Below are positions 1 through 9,646 of a stretch of DNA of 64,000 nucleotides, piece after piece (the first letter of the stretch is position 1; each line of letters opens with the position of its first letter). This DNA comes from Massariosphaeria phaeospora (lineage: Eukaryota > Ascomycota > Dothideomycetes > Pleosporales). The stretch is from assembly GCA_011032825.1 (NCBI GenBank), contig JAADJZ010000009.1:1116001-1180000 (forward strand). Direction: 5' to 3'. Under the pieces are notes generated by a model. The model did not search any database and was not told the origin of the DNA. It was given only the letters and a program-made list of their open reading frames with translations. A program made the translations under genes and the position numbers.

Positions 1-1169
1 TAAGCATGTAGAGTATGGTTAACCAACAGCGTCTAGCCATCCTCTCATTCTCAAGCTGCCCGTTTTCTTCAGGTTGAGTGTGCAGAAATTCAATATATTC
101 ACTGCGATGTTGCGCTATTAGTGCATAGTCCTGGATTTCTTGTCTCGCTTCGAATTCGAACCATCTCCTGTGTTGTAGGAGTCGCTCTTCTAACAACGCG
201 AATCGCGAGTCAAGCGGTCTCCACAATATAGTAGCTGATGACAGACGCGAATGGCGTGCTTTAGCCCCTGCAAAGATGTCAGCGTACTTCTAGAATTTTA
301 GGCTGACGTCTTAGCACGAGAAACAGCGCAATGTCTTGTGCGATATTGGCCTGAAATCAGCTCCTACATGTAGGAAAACAAGCAAGTTCGGTGCGAGTTC
401 AGTGCCAACATCGCATTCAATATCATGCGTATCTGCCAATTGGAACCTGGTCGAACGCCGTTGGATGTTGAAAAATCAGATGGAGAGTGTTCTGTGAAAG
501 GATGCATACCTTGTGACCCTCGGGAAAACATGCGGTATAGGTCCAAGCTAAATTGGACTATGTCTGCATACACGTAAGACATTAGGGCCGTTAGCCTCTC
601 ATCGTGGTTGCCGCCTTGGTATTGAAGTTTGCGAGTCTCGTATATTTGCCGGTACTGCGGCAGCGTATTTGCTACGGCCTCAAACATGTCGGCGATCTTT
701 TCGAGGAAGAGAACCCACTTGCTGCCAGCCTATATGAACGTTGAGCTTACAGTGTGAGAGACATCAGGTCAGGGACAATCACCTTGAACAGCAATCGCAC
801 GAGCCCCCAAAACCAACCAAGCCAATCTGACCTGAGCTGGGTAAAGGTGCTGACGATGTCGAAGAACGATGTGAAGCTGCGGCAGAAGAGAGTCAACTTC
901 CGGGAAGAAGCTATCAGTCTCATCTGCTCTTTCGGATCCTCGGCGCAGATGGATCGCAAATCTTTGACCAAAGACTTGGTGTCGACATGAGGTCGAAACT
1001 CTCTAAGATCTTTCTCCGATATGGTGGTGTATATGGCCTCTATGGCGTCCTCGAAAAGAGAGTGGTCAGGACTGACCAGTTAGCCCACGAGGGTTCTTGG
1101 ACAGAATATAACTTGCCTAGGATCCTCCATGGTTACCTCCGTGGCCTCGCCCTGAATTGCTGTCGACAT
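1..1169 (-). CDS. NLR-like protein with N-terminal DUF7708 domain (5' part; runs off left edge)
   Basis: The reading frame resembles the DUF7708 N-terminal domain of fungal STAND/NACHT proteins. Segments in order are a helical lead (about 1077-960), a tract ending WGLVRLLFK (to 783), AGSKWVLFLEKIADMF after a splice, then YVYADIVQFSLDLYRMFSR (to about 515). A 53-bp intron at 730-782 (GTGATT...CTGAC...TAG) joins LLFK to AGSKW in phase 0. A second intron starts near 508 (GTATGC). An exon from about 266 to the window edge encodes RLLQHRRWFEFEARQEIQDY and IAQHRSEYIEFL, also typical of this family; the exon between was not resolved. The ATG at 1169 is in frame with the domain, but a TAA at 1080-1082 intervenes, so either an unrecognised intron or a nonsense mutation lies there. 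Family assignment is from remembered domain pattern. Such genes are usually heterokaryon-incompatibility or immunity-like receptors; effector and repeat domains would lie outside the window. Confidence 0.6.
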
Positions 1170-1949
1170 CTTCTTGACCTGTTCGAACCAAACCCACGAC
1201 GGAAGGAATGCATTGGCTGGTATGCCTTGGGATCAGGCTCGCAAAAGGCGGAGAGACAGGGACATGGCAGGTGCATAGGGGCGGCAATGGGAGCAGCTGG
1301 AGGCGAAGATGCAAGGAGGGACATGCTCGAGATGAGGGCGTGAATAATAGACAGACTAGCGGCCTGCGTTGCAACCCCAGGCTGGCAGAGAGAAGTGTCC
1401 GTGGGGCTGAACGGGGACGCGGGCTGCACTGTGATAAGCCGAGTACCTGCAGAAGCAAGTCATGGACGAGTGTAAAGGGCCAGGTCGGCGGTGGGGGCGT
1501 CGGGGGCGGGGTGCCAAGCATCCCACGGCAAGACGGCTGCGTGGGTAAACGACAGGCCAGGCGCAGAGCCCGCAGCGGCAACACCAGCACCAGCCCGCCA
1601 CCGGCCCGCCCGCCTGGCACCGTGGGCGACGGCAAGCGTAAAAGAAACCACACACCACACACCGGCGGCGGGAGGCGTTCCGGGCACGCAATATGGCAGA
1701 CGAATCGAACTTCTTGGGTATCTCCTCTCCAAACCGCGGCGTGCGCTAGCCGAACGGCCCTCTATATAGTACATGAACAATTAAATCCCTCAGCCGGACT
1801 GCCGCACGCCTCTGGACCACAATGGGCAGGTCTCTTTGCTACCACATGCTCGGAACGTGTCCAAAGACAGCCGCAGGTGTCAAGGTGGTGAATGTCTCGG
1901 GAGCTAAGACGTATGTGATGCTCTGATCTGCGACTAGTCCAACTGCCCG
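1170..1949. other. intergenic region, no gene supported
   Basis: GC-rich stretch between the NLR-like gene and the 3' end of NEM1. Several open frames cross it on both strands, but they are low-complexity (R, G, P, S rich), overlap each other, and show no recognisable domain. It probably holds the 5' flank of the NLR-like gene and the NEM1 terminator region. Confidence 0.5.
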
Positions 1950-3638
1950 TTATACCGACGGTGGCTGGCCCATCCGCAGCGCGAGCAATGCGCGGACGTC
2001 CGTGACATACTGCAAGCCTTCGAGCAGAGGGATGAGGTGCAAAAGGTCATTGTCGGTCGGGTCGCTGATCCACCCCTCAATTGGAATCGCATTGTCTAAG
2101 AATCATCATTAGCAGGCGCCACAGTCAGCATGTCCGGACGGAATGCCCGTCTCACCTTCGTGAAAGATGTAGCTCATGGGACTATTATCAAGTATCATGA
2201 CCTTGCTCAAATCGGGTTCAACCTGAGCAACGTCCTTGATGTAAGCCCCATTGCGAAACGTGCAGTGCTGTCTGTAGTACCTCCCTACAAAGTACTTGCG
2301 CTCAGCCTCAAGCCAATCGATGACGGGGTCGGCGTATTCTTGCACCGATGCTGTGAAGGCTACCAAGTTGTACCATTTACAGACCTGCGACGGTTAGCGT
2401 GCTACTCACTTACGGTGTAGGCGTGGGCGTACCTTTTTCAAGAACTCATCGCAGTGCGGTCTCTTGTGAACATAGTATAAGATAGGCACCTGCGGCCCAA
2501 CTATCTGGCCAGCAGCACCAACCGGCTGCTGCAACTTTACCTCGACCATATGCCCGGTTGTGTATCGACCGCCTTTGGCCATGCTGTGGATTAAGGTTTC
2601 ATCGAGATCTATGATCAATGTTTTCTGGTGCGGGCCGACGGCGGACGTGCCTGAGCCCGAGTACGACGGCTGGCGCCGCGGGACCAAGGGTCGCGGGGGC
2701 AGGGGCGCACGTGGGAATTTCGTCAGCTGTTTGGAAGATACTGTGACCGGGCCCGTAGGAGACTTCAGTGCATTGGCAGCTTCCGAGGAAACCTGATCCT
2801 TGGACAACCCGCCACGGGACGCCTTCTTCGCTTTGCGCTGTCGTAGAGCATCCTCATTGTGCAGCTTGATACGAATGGACCGCTTTGCCGGAGCAATCTC
2901 TTCTGCGGCTGAGGACACACTCGACTGGGACCGCGTGTGGCGCGACGGGGTGGTATTGTCGTGATCTCTAGTGGGTGGTCGCTCGCTATCGAAATCCGAA
3001 TCGGACGATATCGCGGTCGAGGTCGAAGCGATTGACGTCGATCTCGTGAATGGCCTTGACTGTAGTTGTGACACACTTATCCTTCTGCTTTTGCGCTTCC
3101 CTTTTTCGGTAACATCCGAAACATCCGATGTAAGCCTGCCCGAGTCGACCGGTTTTCGACGTGTGCCTCTGAAAGATCGCGAAATGTGACGCAAGGGTGC
3201 CAGAAACGAGAAGCGACCATTGTCGTCGCGGAAGCATGCAAATAAGTACTGTCCTGAAATGAAGACGGGCGCAAGCAGCACCTTTAGCCCGCCAACGAAA
3301 CCTTGGGCTGCGCGCTTCGGCCATATCCACCTCTTCGATACCTGTGCTTCTTCAAATGGGCCTTCTCCAGGCTCATTGAGGAGCGGCGTCTTCTCGTCAA
3401 GTCCGGATGCACCCGCGTCCGCAGTGGTGTAGGCAGAGCCACCAGCGGCCCTTACGCGAACCATGTTGCCCAGTTCGTGCCGAGATGCTACACACTCATC
3501 ACCCGCATCATTTGGATACTGCGTATATTCGGATCGAGGTTGTGTTTGCAGGGCGTTGGCTTCGGATGCGGCGCGCGAACGGGGTGGAGTTGGGGTTGGT
3601 GTGCTGCCGAGGTAGGAGAGGATGTCCACAGAGTTCAT
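1950..3638 (-). CDS. NEM1: Nem1-like NIF/FCP1-family lipin phosphatase catalytic subunit
   Basis: Three exons (3638-2433, 2384-2156, 2095-1950) give 526 residues. Introns are 48 bp (2385-2432, branch CTAAC) and 60 bp (2096-2155). The splices rebuild the conserved order CDEFLKK-VCKWYNLVAFTASVQEYADP and YIFHE-DNAIPIEGWISDP. The DxDxT catalytic motif of HAD-type CTD-like phosphatases is DLDET at about residues 344-348. The C-terminal half is a complete NIF domain ending ALLALRMGQPPSV. A hydrophobic segment at about 113-136 fits the membrane anchor; the N-terminal 340 residues are otherwise S/R/T-rich and poorly conserved. In yeast, Nem1 with Spo7 dephosphorylates the lipin Pah1 at the nuclear envelope/ER, controlling phospholipid versus triacylglycerol synthesis and nuclear shape. 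It is divergent to GCN3. Confidence 0.92.
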
Positions 3639-4284
3639 CCTCTGCTCTACGCCATGAACAAGTGTACGTTGGTCTATCCGCGACTTAGTTGCCAGCAGAG
3701 GTATTGCGGGGCGACAGTCAGAGGCGTTCGGCGAATGGCGACGTGTTTGCTACTGCGGCGGCGGACAGCGGTTCGCGACCGAGGGAGAGCGTAGCGCGGG
3801 ACTACAGTGGACAGTGGGACCTGATCGTGTTAGAGTCGGGTGGAAGAAGAGCCTGGGGCCAGCAGCAGGCCGAGGCGTGGATGGGCGCTGTTGGTCGGCA
3901 GCAGGAGGGTGGTTGGGGTTGGGGAATCCATATCGAGCTGAGCGACGAGCCCTGTGATACAATGCTCGGGCCAAGTGCGGAATCCGCCCGACCTGGGGAA
4001 TTAGCGTCGAGTCACACCTGCACACTACCCTTTGAACTGCTACTACACCTTGGAGGCTCTGCTCTTCTTCCAGTTTCACACTGCAATCCTGCGTCTTGAA
4101 GACCAAACTTTGACGCACTGGAATACTACTCCCCAAAGTTTTCGGTACCCGCCCAAAACGTCTGCAACAAGACAAATCATACCCCGCGCAGCCACTCAAC
4201 ACCACCCATAACAACGTCGAGACTCCCAGTCGTCTCTCTGGACTACGGCACAGCCCGCGCGCTCCTCCTCCCACACTCGCCAGT
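3639..4284. promoter_or_regulatory. divergent promoter region NEM1 / GCN3
   Basis: A 646-bp spacer lies between the start codons of two divergent housekeeping genes and must hold both promoters. I see no clear TATA box. The GCN3 start is preceded by a C-rich leader (about 4250-4284). Open frames here are short, mutually overlapping and without domain features. Confidence 0.5.
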
Positions 4285-5725
4285 ATGGCGCAAGGGGCAG
4301 TCACGGTCACCCCGGGACTCTCCACCTTTCTGAAGTCGTTGAAGACGACGCCAGTCGACCCCTCCGTGGAGCACTTCACCGCGTAAGGCTTCGGCGAGTG
4401 GCCGCACGCGTGGTTAATAGCTAAAACCAAACAGGCTCCTCAAGCGACGCCAGATACGAAACTCCCGACCTTGCGCCATTGCGACCGCTGCGCTGCTCTT
4501 CCGCGTAGTGAGCGAGTTCAAGGGACGCGATGCTGCGAAGCTCGTCGAGCGGATACGGCAGGTGGGCAGGCGGTTGACCTCGGCGCAGCCACGAGAGGTA
4601 GTCGTGGGCAACATCGTGCGCCGCGTGCTGGGTTTGATCCGCGAGGTGGTCGACGACAATGGCGACAACGACACGAATCCGCCCAGTGAGCATGGACACG
4701 GCGCACACGCACAGCACGATTCTCTGCAACGCCCGCCCCTTGCCTCGAGCATATCGACATTTAGCCCTCTAAAACACGCTGCATCCGAAATGATGAACAC
4801 ACCCTACTACCCGTCGCCGTCAGAGAGCATGTCCGAGTCGCGCGAACTGATCAGCCGGCCACCCCTCCTTACATCCCACACATCGTATGCGCCTACTTCT
4901 GCTGCACCTATGGCCAACTCGCTCTTTGGGCTCTTTTCACATCCGGACACGCCTTCGAACACTAGTACTCCCACGGGACAAATGTCGCCGGACGGGAAGG
5001 GGTCAGGAACGCTCACGTCTCTAAATCTAGAACGACTGACAGATATGAGCAAAAGCAAGAACATCGACTTGAGAGCAGAGGTTCTGGATGGAATTCGAGA
5101 GCTGCAGGATGAGCTGGAACAATCCGATGAACTCATCGCAAACTGCGCTCTGGAGCACATACACTCAAATGAGATCATCCTGACCCACACAGCATCCACA
5201 ACCGTCCAAAAGTTCCTCTTAGCGGCGGCGAAGAAACGGAAGTTCACTGTAGTGCACGCGGAAACGTATCCGCACGACAACTTAGCTACGCACGAAACGT
5301 TGCTCTCAGGGAAAGCGCGGGACGGACACCTGGATGACGAGGATGCGTGGAAACCACTCATTGCAGCCGGCATCCAGGTCTATGTGATACCCGACTCGCA
5401 CGTTTTCGCCATAATGTCACGCGTCAACAAAGTCATCCTTGCAACACACACTGTACTCGCCAACGGAGGTCTGGTAGCCGCGGCCGGTGCGCACATGATT
5501 GCAAAAGCTGCCCAAGACCACAAGACACCTGTTGTCGTAGTCAGTGGAATCTACAAGCTCAGTCCCCTGTATCCTTTCGACCCCGAGGAGCTCATCGAGC
5601 ACGGCGATGCGGGGAGTGTTGTGCCGTACTCAGACGGCGATTTCGTGGACAAGGTCGATGTCGAGAATCCGCTGTACGACTATGTTCCTGCGGATCTCGT
5701 GGACCTCTACATCACCAATCTGTGA
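4285..5725 (+). CDS. GCN3: translation initiation factor eIF2B subunit alpha
   Basis: Two exons (4285-4382 and 4435-5725) around a 52-bp intron (GTAAGG...ACAG) give 462 residues. The N-terminus is followed by LLKRRQIRNSRPCAIATAAL and FRVVSEFKGRDAAKLVERI, typical of eIF2B alpha. The C-terminal Rossmann-like half holds AGIQVYVIPDS, NKVILATHTVLANGG and VVSGIYKLSPLYPFDPEELI, and ends VPADLVDLYITNL. It is a regulatory subunit of the eIF2B guanine-nucleotide exchange factor, which senses phosphorylated eIF2 in the integrated stress (general amino-acid control) response. At about 462 residues it is longer than the roughly 305 of yeast. The excess is an S/T/P/H-rich insert at about residues 107-240, between the N-terminal helices and the catalytic-fold half. 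Start chosen because it is the first ATG giving the conserved N-terminus. Confidence 0.93.
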
Positions 5726-6449
5726 GTTACTTTCCGGATGATGTTGTTCATGAGTGAGACTGACAGTATAGTGGCGGCCACGCTCCCTCATACCTCTACC
5801 GCATCGTAGCAGACCACTACCACACTGAGGACATTACACTCTAAACTAAACACAAGTTTTGCCGAGATACCTATCTGGATGATGGTCATAGGATAGTAAA
5901 GCTCGACTACTTGCCTGCTAAGGCTCACTAGGGTCTCCAAATATACTCATGCTAGAAAGCGTTGGTTCGCAGCGAAGAGAAATCCGCATGTCCAGCATAC
6001 CCGAACTGCTAATGCCGATGCATATTGTTGGTCGAGACCTCTATGATACATCAATTTTGCCTATCATCACTTTATTCGACCCGAAAGTTGGATAATAGCG
6101 GCTAGAGCGTTTCATTACAGCTGGCATAGGCTTACTAAACTGTTAGAGAGAGTGATTAAGTCTCGCATCTATGTATAATTACTATAAACGTTCTATCACA
6201 GGAATATGATGGGTACTTTTCGAGACGATAGTTAGCACGTGACCTCGGGAAACCGCGACTGCGCACTTGGTCTAAACAGCTAGCCGTACGTTCCACCACA
6301 CTTGACTCTCACCTTCACTCTCACCATGATTTAATTCCACCCCAATGCTCCGCGCCAAAACATATAAACCCGCCCCTCCCACCTCCCACCTCCTCTTGTT
6401 CTTCTCCCATCCTCTCTTCTTTTTCAAAAAAACACCCCGACGCACCACA
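5726..6449. other. intergenic region between GCN3 and ALG14
   Basis: No gene is visible. It should hold the GCN3 3' end and the ALG14 promoter. A strongly pyrimidine-rich leader (CT tracts, about 6365-6425) precedes the ALG14 start, as in many fungal promoters. An in-frame upstream ATG at 6345 would add 35 residues but lies in this leader; the ATG at 6450 has the better context (CACAATG). Confidence 0.5.
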
Positions 6450-7355
6450 ATGCCTTCTCCACCCCCCCTCTCCGCTCTCTACAGCCTTTCCTTCCTCCTC
6501 GCGCTCCTCACCACGCTCCTCGTCGCCGCGTCCCTGCGCCTCCTCGCCATCCTACCAACCACGCACACCTCGGCCCCGCTCGCAGCAGCGCGCCGCAAAC
6601 ACCCGCACGCCACGCGCCTGCTCATCGTGCTCGGCTCGGGCGGCCACACGCACGAAATGCTGTACCTGCTGCGCGCGCTGGACCCCGCGAAATATACGCA
6701 CCGGACGTATGTGGTGGGTGCGGGGGATGCGTTTTCGGCGCAACGGGCGGTGGAGTTTGAGAGGGAGGTGGAGGGGAGGGAACGGGAGCGGGCGCGGGCG
6801 CGTGGGGACGGGGACGGGGACGGGGATATAGAAAAGAGGAAGCCGAAGACAGAGATGGAGACGGAAACACAAGCACAGAGAGACCAGCCAACACCTCCGC
6901 GCACCCTGCGCACCGGCCCCGAAGCCTACAACATCGCGACCATCCCGCGCGCCCGGCACATCCACCAACCGCTCCTCACCACGCCCCTCACCGCGCTCTC
7001 CACGCTCCTTTACTCCTTCCCCCCGCTGCTCTCTTCCCCCCCGCTCCTCCCCGCTCAACCCCCCCAAACCCCCTACGAAGCCGCCGCCGCCGACCTCCCC
7101 GACCTGATCCTGACCAACGGGCCCGCCACGGGCGTGCTCGTCGTGCTAGCAGCGCTGGTCCTCAAGTTCTTCGACGTGCGCGGCGCGCAAAGCCGCGGGA
7201 TGTGCAAGACGGTGTATGTGGAGAGTTTTGCGCGCGTTAGGACGTTGAGTTTGAGTGGGAGGTGCTTGGTGTGGGTGGTGGATCGGTTTGTGGTGCAGTG
7301 GGAGGAGTTGGAGGGGAGGGGGGGGAGGGCGGAGTTTTGGGGCGTGTTGGTTTGA
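6450..7355 (+). CDS. ALG14: Alg14-like UDP-N-acetylglucosamine transferase subunit
   Basis: Single exon, 301 residues. A hydrophobic N-terminal segment at about residues 8-34 fits the ER membrane anchor. GSGGHTHEM at about 62-70 is the glycine-rich signature of the family. The middle holds YNIATIPRARHIHQPLLTT, then DLILTNGPATGVLVVLAAL, and CKTVYVESFARVRTLSLSG; the end VVQWEELEGR...AEFWGVLV matches the family's QWxEL...GxLV terminus. Alg14 recruits the catalytic Alg13 to the cytosolic face of the ER to add the second GlcNAc of dolichol-linked oligosaccharide. It is larger than yeast Alg14 (about 237) because of a charged low-complexity insert at about 104-153 with a (DG)n run. The start at 6450 is preferred over 6345 on context and because the protein then begins just before the anchor. 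Confidence 0.92.
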   Translation: MPSPPPLSALYSLSFLLALLTTLLVAASLRLLAILPTTHTSAPLAAARRKHPHATRLLIVLGSGGHTHEMLYLLRALDPAKYTHRTYVVGAGDAFSAQRAVEFEREVEGRERERARARGDGDGDGDIEKRKPKTEMETETQAQRDQPTPPRTLRTGPEAYNIATIPRARHIHQPLLTTPLTALSTLLYSFPPLLSSPPLLPAQPPQTPYEAAAADLPDLILTNGPATGVLVVLAALVLKFFDVRGAQSRGMCKTVYVESFARVRTLSLSGRCLVWVVDRFVVQWEELEGRGGRAEFWGVLV

Positions 7356-7691
7356 GGGGGGTTGGGGCGGAATGACGGGATGAATGGTTGAATGGGGGAA
7401 TACTGTACTGATCTGAACTCAACTGAACTAAACCTGGTTCTACGGGGTATGGCGCAAGGGTTGCGCGCTGGCGATGTGGAGGTATGCTGGCCTGCTATCG
7501 AGTAGAGCACGCGGTAGGAGGTCAAAAACGACGGCATAGCAAAGGCGTTTGGATTACAGTTACAGCGAGATACCCCGTCCTCAACATCAGCCACTTAGCG
7601 GGCTTTCAGAATGCATAACGTACAAAACCGCCTCTACTATCCATCCATCTACAATATGCTACAATGCCAATCAGTGGCACACACCAACCCC
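7356..7691. other. convergent 3' spacer ALG14 / MRPL40
   Basis: A 336-bp spacer between two convergent stop codons. It contains no recognisable gene and presumably both polyadenylation regions. Confidence 0.5.
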
Positions 7692-9313
7692 TCAATCCAC
7701 CTCAGCTGTCTCTCTCTCCGCTTTTCTAAGCAGGTCGACCTCCACTTCTCTACGCCTGTTGTCCTCCTTTTTCCTAAGCCGGCTGGCCTGCATGTGTTGC
7801 CCCAGGGCCGCCATCAACGCCTGCTTAGACAGCGCGCCCTTCTCCGGGCCCTGTACGATCTTCTGCGCGCGTTCGAGCTCCCACCTCAGCTGCAGAGGCG
7901 TCATCATGGGATCCCGCGGCGCCGTGCGCGGCTGTTCGTCGACCAGGAGAGGCTGCTGCTCCGGTCGCACGGCCCTCGGCTCCTTGACCGACGCCTCCTT
8001 GACCGACTCCTCGGCGCTATAGGCTTCCAGTTCCGCAACGAGGCCGGCAGGGTGGGGCGGCTCGACGAGGCGGGGCACAAAGTTTTCCGTGCCTTCGATC
8101 TTGTTGCGCAGCGTGTCGTCGTCGAAGTCTGCCCAGACGCGGACGGGCTTACCGCGAGGGAGTCTGGGGACTTCGTCTTCCGGTTCGGGGTCCTCTGGTG
8201 CTTTCTTGTCGTTGGCGTCCTCCTTGGCCTCGTCGGCCGGTGCGGCTCTCTTTCCTGGAAGGTACGTGCGAGGATTGAGACTGGAAGCAGCTTTACTGGC
8301 CCACGACCGCCCTGCGTCTTGCCAGCTGTTCTTCTCCTCGTTGATAGCAGCAGCTGGCTTGTCCTTATCTTCTTCTGCGGCGGACTTCTCCCATGGCCAT
8401 TCTATCCTGTGGTCGGTGCCAGCGATGAACCTGTTGAAGATGGGGTTTCCGGTTTCGGGATCCTGCTGGTGTTCTTCAGGAATCTGCTCACTTCCATAAT
8501 CGATCCCTGTGAAAGGGTCAATCCCAGTAGTGTGTCGCTCCATTTCGACCCTGTCCACAATGACATCTTGCTCAACAGTCCGAGGTCGGCCGTCGACGGT
8601 CGAGGTCATCTTGTAACGAACAACCAGGCGCACGTCAGAGAGCGGCAGTGGCAGTTCCCGCGCGTGCTTGGGGCCGAAATTCGCTCTTTGCGCAGCACCG
8701 GCCACATCGGAGTCGAGGTAATGCTAAGAAGAGAGTCAGCTAAGTTGCAGTACATCCACTGGATAGAAGCAGAATGATATTAAGGGCGGGAAGTCAGTAC
8801 CGTGTTCACATCCTTGACATGGACTTCATGCGTCTGATCCTGGATTTCCTCCACAACAGCAATTTTGCCCTTCTCCCGCCCCCTCATGACCACGACGCGG
8901 TCGCCTTCGGCGATGGGAAAATACTTCTCTTCTTTGAACACAATCGGGTATTCTATATCTCTCCCCTGCTTGACCCTGGCCAAGTTCCTCTGTTCTTGCA
9001 AATGCCATGGGATTAGAGGTCGGCGCAACTGATCGCCAGTTATCGCTCCATATTTTTCTGCACCTGCGCCCACCGCTCGGTTCGGGCGTAAAGAGCCCAG
9101 CTTCCAGTCCTCGCGAGCATTCTTGAGGGCAGTCTTGGCAGTGCCGCGAATCTGTTCTGCCTGGAATCTATGTTGTTCCCTGATAGATTGTACCCGCTGG
9201 ATGCGCTCTTTGATGAGAGGCGCCCGCTCTCTCCTCAGCCGTTCATGGTAGCGGATCGCGCTGCGGACTTTCTTGATGTGCTTAAGCTTCTGGATGTGCT
9301 TCGCACTCTGCAT
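7692..9313 (-). CDS. MRPL40: mitochondrial large-subunit ribosomal protein uL24m (KOW motif)
   Basis: Two exons (9313-8801 and 8723-7692) with a 77-bp intron (GTACTG...GCTGAC...TTAG) give 514 residues. The first exon begins MQSAKHIQKLKHIKKV, is basic, and carries a KOW motif at about residues 136-158 (EGDRVVVMRGREKGKIAVVEE). The second starts HYLDSDVAG and continues with a conserved stretch (LPLPLSDVRLVVRY, then the DPFTGIDYGSEQIPE region), and ends in a charged, low-complexity tail. It belongs to the L24 family on the mitochondrial 54S subunit, which binds 21S rRNA early in assembly. Fungal members exceed the bacterial protein (about 100 residues); this one is larger still, with about 200 extra C-terminal residues. 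The start is the only ATG upstream of the basic leader and fits a mitochondrial targeting peptide. Confidence 0.87.
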
Positions 9314-9646
9314 CGTGTATGAGTGGCCGATTGACCAATCGCCGAAAAGGTAGCCAGATGGAACAGTCTAGGGAGCGCGGGGAGCTGTCGATGAAAACGG
9401 CGATCGGCGTCAAGGCATTGATGGGGGCGCGACAACGGACGGTTTGCTATGTCCGTCTACGCGTCGTGAATCGAGTCCATGGTGGTTTGGGGTTCGGCGA
9501 ACCGAAACTTTGCTGCGAGCTCAGGCGGTGAGACGCCAAGGCGGCAGAATTTCCGCTCCGCTTCATGTCCATGCTGTATCCCCGGTGACGGCGTGCGCTG
9601 GCGAATGCGCCTCTACATTTCACCAGCCTCAAGCCCGTCTTTCACC
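9314..9646. promoter_or_regulatory. divergent promoter region MRPL40 / IMA1
   Basis: A 333-bp spacer between divergent start codons. A CCAAT pentamer lies at 9335-9339, within a near-palindrome (CGATTG then CAATCG, about 9328-9341), 22 bp from the MRPL40 ATG. Whether it is a CCAAT-binding-complex site cannot be told from sequence alone. Confidence 0.45.

Noticed and set aside
1208..1891. 227-codon open frame on the plus strand
   Set aside because: GC-rich, R/G/T/P low-complexity, overlapped by equally long frames on the other strand, no domain or gene-like codon pattern.
3303..3794. 163-codon plus-strand frame
   Set aside because: Antisense to the N-terminal low-complexity part of NEM1; no domain.
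7611..8777. 388-codon plus-strand frame
   Set aside because: Lies opposite the MRPL40 coding exon; the minus-strand reading has the recognised family and correct splice.
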